From contig CAOLHI010000963.1 in assembly GCA_948474755.1 (NCBI GenBank), forward strand, positions 406,818-470,817: DNA of 64,000 nucleotides. The letters run 5' to 3'. Under the pieces are notes generated by a model. It worked only from the letters and a program-made list of their open reading frames with translations. It was not told the DNA's origin and ran no database searches. The stretch is from Ctenosaura bakeri. Taxonomy: Eukaryota; Chordata; Lepidosauria; Squamata; Iguanidae. A program made the translations under genes and the position numbers. This document shows positions 56,685 through 64,000 of the stretch, piece after piece (the stretch's first letter is position 1; the number at the start of each line of letters is the position of its first letter).

Positions 56685-56886
56685 TTTATAGCAGTATGAT
56701 TTCACTTTAACTGCCATAGCTGCTTCCTATGGAATCCTAGAACTTGCAGTTCAGGGAGAGGAATTTAGAATTCTGAGACAGGAAGTTCTAGTGTCACACC
56801 AGGCTATAGATCTCAGGGTTCCACAGGATGCAGCCATGACAGTTAGAGTGGAATCACAGTTCTATAATTGTATAGTATCAAAGGCC
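56685..56886. mobile_element. Old palindromic MITE
   Basis: Two inverted arms of about 90 bp: 'cagtatgatttcactttaac', 'tgccatagctgc' against 'cagccatgacagttagagtgg', 'aatcacagttctata'. The centre is 'agaattctgagac'. It shares 'cctatggaatcctagaacttgcagtt' with the B-type palindromes, so it is a distant relative of them. The ends are indistinct. Confidence 0.6.
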
Positions 56887-59579
56887 CCCAATTTAAGGAG
56901 ACTATTTTAAAGGGTTATAAAATCCAAGAGACACAGGAAGGAAGCAACACATCAACACTGGCTTGTGCAGTCTAGGGTAGAAAATGGGAGGGTGGGGGAT
57001 GAAAAGATAGCAATTCTTTTTTTCTTTCTCTCTCTCCTGGTGATTGTAACAGGAGGAAATTTTCCTATGCTAACTCCATTCCATCACCTTGCACCTCCTG
57101 TCTGAGGATTGTCTACACATCTGGATGCAGTGTAGTAGAACTTCCCACACTAACTGACCAGCTGGCTGGTTAGCTATGTGATAATTTATGTATCTTCTCT
57201 CAGCCCACTAGGACCCACGTGGCTATAATTATCTGCGGTGGCAGAGACCAAGGGATAACTCAACCTGCTTTAGAAATCAACATCAAAGGAAGTGGGGTAG
57301 GACTGCACTTGAGAGCAAGAATTTTGCAGATCAGCCCCATTCATATTTACATAGAAGTGTCACTGCGCCCAGTGGAGATTACTCTCACATATGCTTTCAT
57401 ACGATTTCAGTGTTAGTTAAATGACCATAATGAGTTTATGTGCATACCCATTGTTTCGAGAATGGGAAACTGCTGGCCTGCAGGCCAGACGTGACACAGA
57501 AGAGTTCAACATCAGATCTACAAGTTTCTTATGCCCTTATCCCTGATCTGAGGTTGGAGATAAATGGTTATTTGAGATCTGGGAAGGTTTTGCATCAGTG
57601 GCAGACTGAGGGGGGCTGATGGGGCAGTCCGCCCTGGGCAGCACTTTTGGGGGGCACTGCTGTGGCATCCCCAAATCAAATGGAACCCGCCCTCCTTAGT
57701 CTACCAACATTTCCCCACCACCACCTGCCTTTCCCTTTTGGTAGACCGCGCTGCCATGTCCTCCCCTCTCTTGCCACCAGCCCTCTCTCATGCCTCAATT
57801 TCACAACCTCTCACTACCCTGAAAGTCTCTCTGACCTTCTTCCTCTTAAAATAAAAGTAGACTTGGGAGAAGGAAGGGGAGACAGAAAAAAGAGAAACAA
57901 GGAGCCATGACTTGCCATGCATGTTTTTCACCAGCCAAAATCACTGGCTGCGTTCAATCCCTCCTGCTTCTATTTTTTTTAAAGCCAAAAATATGAAGCA
58001 GGGCAGCTCCAGAGGGCAACTTTGACCTGCCAACCGAGGCAGCAAGGGTGAGAGTTTAAATGGGGAAGGTCCAGGCTGAGCTGTTGAAGAGGGAAGGAAC
58101 AAAAGTGATTAAGGTGCAGTCTGCCTCTAGTTTGCCTTACTTTGCCTCCCCTCTTCCCTGCTGCTTCTTTTCTTTATCCCTTATTTTCATTTCCCCATTG
58201 CCCTCTTCCTTTCCCTCTACCTTCCGCTTTCTCTCTTCTTCTCCCTTTCCCAACCATTCTGGGTAGGGAGAAAACAGCCAGAATGGTTGATGATCTGCAC
58301 AGAAACAGGAATTTCAGATTTTGGAAATGTGAAGGAATGGGGTGAAATGAGGGGGACCTGGTAGTGGTGGGGTGACAGAAATTAGCTTCCTGAAAAGTTG
58401 CAGAGTGGAAGGAGGGGGAGTTAGTAAATCAGGAAGCCAGTGCTATCCTTTCATTTTTAAAGCCACCTTAATTGTATTGATGGAATGGCAAACTCAGGGA
58501 CACCCCCCCCCCACAGCAAAAGTTCTTGCTACGCTGCTGTTTTACATGGATCAGAAACTCCAGTTTTCCAATGGGAGATTTTTAATGGAATTGAAGCTTT
58601 GCTTTGTAGTATAGAAACCCTTTCTATAGAACAGGAGTTCTGCTTTGTGGAGCTTGGAAAGCTGTTCCAGGGAGCAGGGACTTAGCTTTGCCAGCAGAAA
58701 GTTGTTACATGGCATAGTGCTGGGCTTTGCAACTTGGGAAGCCATTGCATAGAACTTAACTGAAGTTCCCCATACCCGCACTATTTGAGGATCAGTGAAG
58801 TAGATTGTGTTGCTCAGGGAACTCTAAGCTTAGTGTCACCTATCTGTTTTAATCTTTCTGGTCTATCTGTTCTCGTTGTCACCCTTTCCAGTGCATTTCA
58901 TTTACAAAACGACTACCGACACTGAGTATATAAAATATGCAGTGCAACATGTGCTACTATCACAGCTCATGGCATAGCAACAGCCTGGAACTTCTTGTTT
59001 CTGTACTCATCAGTGCATGATTGATGGAAAAGCTGACTGATGACAACCAGCAAATATTACTGCAAAGAGAACGTTCTGAGTTTCTAAAAACACCATGATA
59101 GTTTGGAAGGGAGATCCAAGTATTTTTCTCTGTGGCATCTCCAAGGATAACTCAAGTGAATAGCCCTGCAGCCAAGAGTTTGGACATCCCATGTAGACCA
59201 GTCATCAGTTTTGTCAAACGACTGTCTTCCCGCAGTGTTATCTTAATAAAACAGTGCAAGATTTGGCAAATAAAAGTAATTATACATGGAGTCTCCTTCC
59301 AAAGATCTCTTCAAAGCCAACTTCACTTTTTATGATTGTAACAGAAATGGAAGGCATGTGTAAGTAATAAACTTTCTGTGAATGCAATGAGCTCACAAAG
59401 TTTTAATAAATTCATAGCATCATAAAGGTATAAAGAAGTTCATATTTTGAGCAGCAGGTGCTTTGTAAGTTTTTCTGAAAATGTTGGTTTTGTTTAAGTT
59501 TACATACTTTTTGTCCCCCCCCCCTTTTACTAAACTCTAGTATTATTTTTTTCTAAACCATTAATTAATTCTTGCCACC
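56887..59579. other. No gene seen; pyrimidine-rich patch
   Basis: 57600-57660 has a G-rich 'gaggggggctgatggggcag' patch and 58130-58255 is C/T-rich (low-complexity Pro/Leu/Phe frames). No exon, RNA gene or transposon end was recognised. Confidence 0.4.
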
Positions 59580-59706
59580 ATGGAAGCCCACTGGGTGACC
59601 TTGGGTATGTCACACACTCTCAGCCTCAGAAAACTCTGTGATAGGTTTGCCTTAGGGCCATCATTAGTTGGAAACAATTTGAAGGCACACAACAGCAGCA
59701 ACAACT
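59580..59706 (+). mobile_element. tRNA-derived SINE, 5'-truncated
   Basis: 'catggaagcccactgggtga' onward, 'ctctcagcctcagaaaactc', tail 'agggccatcattagttggaaacaatttgaaggcacacaac' and (AGC/AAC)n. Confidence 0.82.
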
Positions 59707-59814
59707 TTAGCTAAAAGCTCTTTCTTCTAGTAACTTTGCCTGTTTTTGGAGATGCCTGATCTGGCCAGAGTGCAGGTACCTAAGTTACATCCCATTTAGT
59801 TACTGTAACATGAT

Positions 59815-60440
59815 TTCCATCAGGCTGCCTTTGAAGAACATTCAGAAACTTCAGAGAGTACAAAAGCTGCAGCTGGAGTGTTAACTAGGGCAGGATATAG
59901 GAACCATACAACTCCACTGTTACAACAGCTCCACTGGCAGCCATTCTGTTTCTAAACACAACACAGATTGCTGATTATGTCTTATAAAGCCCCATATGGC
60001 TTAGGTCCAGGCTGATAGAACTATATTCTCTTGTATGCACCTGCCTCAGGAGAGATCCTTCTCTCAGTTCCACCATGTTCAGAGGAACAGCTGAGGGGAT
60101 ATAAGAGAGAGCCTTCTTGGTGGCTGCCCCGAGGCTCTGAAACTGATTCCTTCTTTGCTGTCCTTCCATTGACCAGGAAATGCATTTTTATTTTAAATTC
60201 CACTAGGCTTCTGCAGCTGATGGTTCTTAAAGAAAGGGCTTTAAGTGGCTGTATTGCTTCTATTAAATTATTCTTAGTTGCTTTATCCTTTATAGGTGTA
60301 TATTTTAAATTGTTTTAATACTATGAATAGGTTAATTCTATTTAATATTGAATTCTTATGTGTTAACTATATTGTGCATGTTTTAAACTGTAAGCTGCCT
60401 CAGTTCCAAATTCTGGGGAAAAGGGAGGACACGAATAAAA
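59815..60440 (+). mobile_element. L2-like LINE 3' end
   Basis: Long L2 relic. 'agtacaaaagctgcagctggagtg', 'ataaagccccatatggcttaggtccaggctga', 'ccttctctcagttccaccatg', UTR, then 'aactgtaagctgcctcag...gggaggacacgaataaaa'. It gives the empty site for the insertion at 2609. Confidence 0.8.
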
Positions 60441-60479
60441 GTGATAAGGATGAAGCTGTCTTCAGAAAGCATTTTTAAA

Positions 60480-60662
60480 GCCAGCATGGTGTAGTGCTTT
60501 GAGCATTGGACTATGACTCTGGAGACCAGGGTTTGATTCCCCACTCAGTCATGGAAGCCTACTGGGTGACCTTGGGAGCATCATAGACTCTCAGCCCCAG
60601 AAAATCCTGTGATGGCCTCACCGTAGGGCTTCCATACATCAGATTTGCATGAAAGGCACAAT
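60480..60662 (+). mobile_element. tRNA-derived SINE
   Basis: 'gccagcatggtgtagtgctt' (A box), 'agggtttgattccccactc' (B box), 'gggtgaccttgggagcatca', then the tail worn after 'gaaaggcac'. It lies directly after the L2 copy. Confidence 0.83.
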
Positions 60663-61557
60663 TATCATTAAACAGTCTTTTGGCTAAACTCCCACCAAAG
60701 GCTTAATGCCCAATCTAGGTCACATTCTCTGACCAGCTCCTACTAAGCTTCAATTATTCTTCTGCCTCTCACTAGGCTTCCATGCAGAACCAAACTTCCC
60801 CAAACAGCCATACTCTGACTGACCTAAGGACTCTACTCTCTGACTCCTTGCTAGGCTCTCACTGAAAGGATCCAAATATTCACAGGTACTTGGCTTTATA
60901 TATCTTTTTCTCTCAGTCACCAGCCCCTCCCACACACCACTGGGCTAGGTTTCTCTCCTGAAAGGCCAAAGCTTCCAGGCTGCACTGACACTTCAGATAG
61001 CCACACCTTTTTAAAGAGCTGTTACACTGGGGAGGTTGCAAGATTTTTCTTGTTGGGGAAATTGAAAAAATATTTGAATATTGAGAGACATTGGTAATGA
61101 GACTCTCAATCAGCAGAGTATTTTAGTAATTGCACAAAAATGGAAGTTGAACAGATTACCAGTCCCACTTCTTTAACTCCACCCCAAACACACTTAATCT
61201 AGCTCAAAATAAACACAGAACAGTTTGGTTAAAAATATAAAAGAGTTTACTCACAAAATCTTGTACATAGTCTATACAGGTTCAATTCTTGAAGAAGGTA
61301 GGAAGAAAATTAAGCACTCACATGCTTGCTGACAATAATCCCTGTTAGGAAATCTCAGAGCATGCTTTTAGGTCAAAAGGTGAAGACAAAAGGGAGGGAG
61401 TAAATGACAAGAGAACCTTTTAAAGAACAAGGAATGTGTACGTGCTGGAGGAAGAGGTTTTAGCCAACAAACAGGAAGTTCTCTCTAGGCTATCTCTCTT
61501 ATGCTCACAATAAGCATGCAAACAAACTAGCCATTTAATTAGGCATGCAAAGGTTGC
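60663..61557. other. No gene seen
   Basis: Unique sequence; nothing recognised. Confidence 0.4.
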
Positions 61558-61832
61558 CACTCCCAACATTTCTCTGCTGCCCCAGAGGGTAGGATCAAGT
61601 CTAATGTTATTAAGCTACAGCAGGCTAGATTTTGATGGAACATTGGAAAGAACTTCTTGACAGTAAGAACAATAGAACCAAATAGGTAGAGAGGTGAGCA
61701 GGGTCCTTCTCTGGATATCTTCAAGAAGAGACAGGACAACCACGTACTAGGACTGCTTTAGCTGAAATTCTTCCACTGAGTAGGGAATTGGATTCAATAG
61801 CTTATGAGACTCTTTCCAACTCTGGTTCTAGA
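61558..61832 (+). mobile_element. CR1 3' end fragment
   Basis: 'tctgctgccccagagggtaggatcaag' through 'tggaaagaacttcttgacagtaagaac' to 'attggattcaatagcttatgagactctttccaactctgg', the CR1 3' end on plus. Old. Confidence 0.75.
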
Positions 61833-62276
61833 TACCATCGGTCTGTGGTACAAATGCACATAACTACCTGAAGATCATGAATGTAAAACTGGGTGGGGAT
61901 CAATACAAGCATACTTGTTTAGAAGATTGCACACAGGAGTAAAAGAAATAAAATGGATGCTTCCCAAATTCATCCCTTTGGATGTAGTCGTAGCATCAAC
62001 AATAATCACCAGCACCATCATCACAAAGTTTACACTCATAAAAAGAATAGTTCTTTGTGTGTGTCCTCTTGGGGTAGCTCCACATTCCCAAGAGAACAGC
62101 GTCCCCTTTACACCATCAGTCACAATGAGCTCTTTGACTTCATCTCTGCAACTACATCATTTGATTAGGTCAGACTCTCATCTTCTTTCTGTTTTCACCT
62201 TCTTGCCCCCTTTCTTCTTTCCATTTTCCCTTTCCACCTCAACACCCACAAAAGAGCAGGAGGCAAGTGGTTATAC

Positions 62277-62411
62277 CAGTGGTTCTCAAGCTTTGGCCCT
62301 CCAGATGTTTGGGACTTCAGCTTCCAAAATCCCTGAGCATTAGACATGCTGGTTGAAACCTCTGAAAGATGAAGTCCAAAATGTCTGGAGGACCAAACAT
62401 TTAGAACTTTG
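62277..62411. mobile_element. hAT-like palindromic MITE
   Basis: Starts CAGTGGTTCTCAAGCTTTGG and ends 'ccaaacatttagaactttg', its inverted match. The inner arms are 'ctccagatgtttgggacttc' and 'gaagtccaaaatgtctggag'. The flanks GTTATAC and AGTATAA could be a worn 8-bp duplication. Confidence 0.7.
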
Positions 62412-62544
62412 AGAGTATAAGACACAACATAAGCTAACACATGAATCATGCAATATTTCTCCTCTACCATTTAATGAGGCCATAGCCCTGCAACTATGAA
62501 AATAATTGAAAAATTACAGTTGCACTGTAATTGATGGACATAAC

Positions 62545-62774
62545 ATAATGTAGGTATCCTTACTCTAAAAACAAAGGTTTGCAACAGATGTTATTGTTAT
62601 TGCCATGGTTCACTTGCTTGAACAGTTGCCCTTTCAATATGCATATATATATATATATACACTCACACACACACACACATATTGAAAGGGCAACTGTTCA
62701 AACAAGTGAACCACAGCAATAACAATAACATCTGTTGCAAACATTCGTTTTTAGAGCAAGGATACCTACATTAT
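62545..62774. repeat. 97-bp inverted repeat around a (TA)n(CA)n centre
   Basis: The arm 62545-62641 is complementary to 62678-62774 at all but about six positions. The 36-bp centre is the microsatellite 'catatatat...cacacacacac'. The pair forms a long hairpin. No known family was recognised. Confidence 0.8.
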
Positions 62775-62784
62775 ACTATATAAA

Positions 62785-62821
62785 TTATACATACATATAT
62801 ATATGTATATATATATATATC
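62785..62821 (+). repeat. (AT)n-rich microsatellite
   Basis: 'acatacatatatatatgtatatatatatatat' type run just outside the hairpin. Confidence 0.85.
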
Positions 62822-63436
62822 TTGATTGCAAAATCAACATTCAAATAGATATTTCTCCTGTGTTTTCTTTTTCAAAATTGTACTGCATTATTTCATTTTA
62901 AACCTTTGTCGTAATTCATATTTTTTTTTCTTGGAGAAGTTTCCCTTGTGTCTGCAACGTCTCAACTTGTTTCACATGTTTTTTAAATTGTTCTGGTTTT
63001 CTCAAAGTGGGAGTGGTTAAACACATGAATAATCCTGTGTGAAGACCCTGTGGGTGAGCCACTATCTGTATTGCCCTCCCCTTCCACTCCAAATCATCAT
63101 GACATTTAATATGCATGATGCCTGAGTCACCTCATGCATTCTTTCTTATACAGAATATTTTCCCCCTTTGTTTCGCTGTTAATTGCTTATTTTTCAAGAC
63201 TTCCTAGCTTTCACCATTACAATCCAATATGTATCTACTCAGAAGTTAGCCTACCTACTCTTATTTTCAATGCTCATACAGGCAAGAACCTGACACTGCA
63301 TGCTAGTGGAGATGTTTTACTCCATTAGTTTGCATGCGTGAAGCAAAACAACCCTGCAAAAGAGAATGACGGAGGCCTCAACAGAATGGTGGTCTTCTCT
63401 CCTCCCAATTTTTCCTTGATAGTTTTCTTTCTCAGG
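62822..63436. other. No gene seen
   Basis: Unique AT-rich sequence with T runs; nothing recognised. Confidence 0.4.
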
Positions 63437-63950
63437 CACCGGTTTTAAAGGAATTGTACTGATTGCCAGTATGCTGCCAGTCTAAGTATACAGTTTAATA
63501 ATGGTACTCAAAGCCCTAAACAGTTTGGGATCTTGATATTTGAAGGAGTTCCTCCCACTATCTATGCCTGTTCAAGAATTTAGATCTGCTGCACGAGGCT
63601 CTCTTCTGTGTCCCATCAGTGGAAGAGAGCCTTCTCCTCTATATCAGCGTAGTTGTGGAATTCCTCTCCTGTTTGGCATCAGTGTTAGTTTCATTCATAT
63701 GCTAAGTTAAAACGCTTTAATGTTTTAAAAACCTTTAATGCTTAAAACTTTTATCCAATCTGTGCACATGTCTGGTTTAAAACTGTTTTAACTTTTAAAA
63801 TTGTTGAACTGTTTAACACACTTTTTAGAATGTCAACATTCTTTTAATTATAACCATTTTAAATTGTTTAAGTTGACTTCTTGTAAGCTTCCCAGAGATT
63901 TGTGACATAGGGTGGGATATTAATATTTTATGTGAATAAATGAAGGAAAT
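63437..63950 (+). mobile_element. L2-like LINE 3' end
   Basis: 'gtactcaaagccctaaacagtttgggatcttgatatttgaaggag' (L2 pol C-terminus), 'gagagccttctcctctata...gtggaattcctctcc', A/T-rich UTR, 'gtaagcttcccagagatttg...gggtgggatatta' and an AATAAA-rich tail. Confidence 0.8.
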
Positions 63951-64000
63951 TGTCTAACTTGATGTACTACGATCATCCCTGTGAGCACTTTTTAGAGGGC

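Noticed and set aside
57598..57660. Start of a DNA transposon ('cagtggcagactgagg...')
   Set aside because: The sequence is suggestive of a CAGTGGC-type end, but no partner end or duplication could be located.
61915..62343. 142-codon plus-strand open frame
   Set aside because: Ends inside a hAT-like MITE and has no recognisable domain.

Overview
The window reads as a squamate reptile genome, probably an iguanian lizard. That is inferred from the repeat mix: CR1, L2, BovB/RTE-like and L1 LINE remnants, 5S-rRNA-derived and tRNA-derived SINEs, Helitron-like elements, hAT-like elements and many short DNA transposons, in AT-rich DNA with no prokaryotic gene structure. Nearly every open frame is chance or transposon-derived.

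Only one host coding segment can be supported. It is the first coding exon of PHACTR3 (phosphatase and actin regulator 3) on the minus strand at 18641-18758, with a GT splice donor immediately after it. It lies in a CpG island of about 1.4 kb (18480-19880) that serves as its promoter and 5' leader, carrying a ZNF143-type site, a CRE-like site and GC boxes. Positions 1-18640 are therefore the start of PHACTR3 intron 1, and positions above about 19600 are upstream flank. The flank could hold alternative first exons, but I see none.

The rest is mostly transposon debris. 1-1180: an L2 copy split by a hAT-like element. 2524-3545: an L2 copy split twice by short DNA transposons. 12.2-16.3 kb: more of the same family. 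16.3-18.4 kb: a repeat-poor proximal intron with an RFX-type palindrome. 20-27.2 kb: SINEs, L2 and a CR1 copy interrupted by a 5S SINE. 35.2-35.85 kb: a GC-rich transposon that mimics a CpG island. 36.9 and 43.1 kb: two solo LTRs. 39.2 and 52.1 kb: two Helitron-like copies, the second containing a CR1 that itself contains a DNA transposon. 47.2 kb: an L1 3' end. 49.4 kb: a BovB-like remnant. 54-64 kb: further L2, SINE and CR1 fragments and a large hairpin.

The most notable pattern is a superfamily of non-autonomous DNA transposons with GGCCHTTTCYGCAC-like ends and 3-bp target duplications. There are eleven complete copies in two architectures: near-perfect 163-208 bp palindromes, and 305-637 bp elements with unique interiors. 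Several sit inside older repeats whose intact relatives elsewhere in the window show the empty site. The behaviour fits PIF/Harbinger-type non-autonomous elements, but no transposase is present here.
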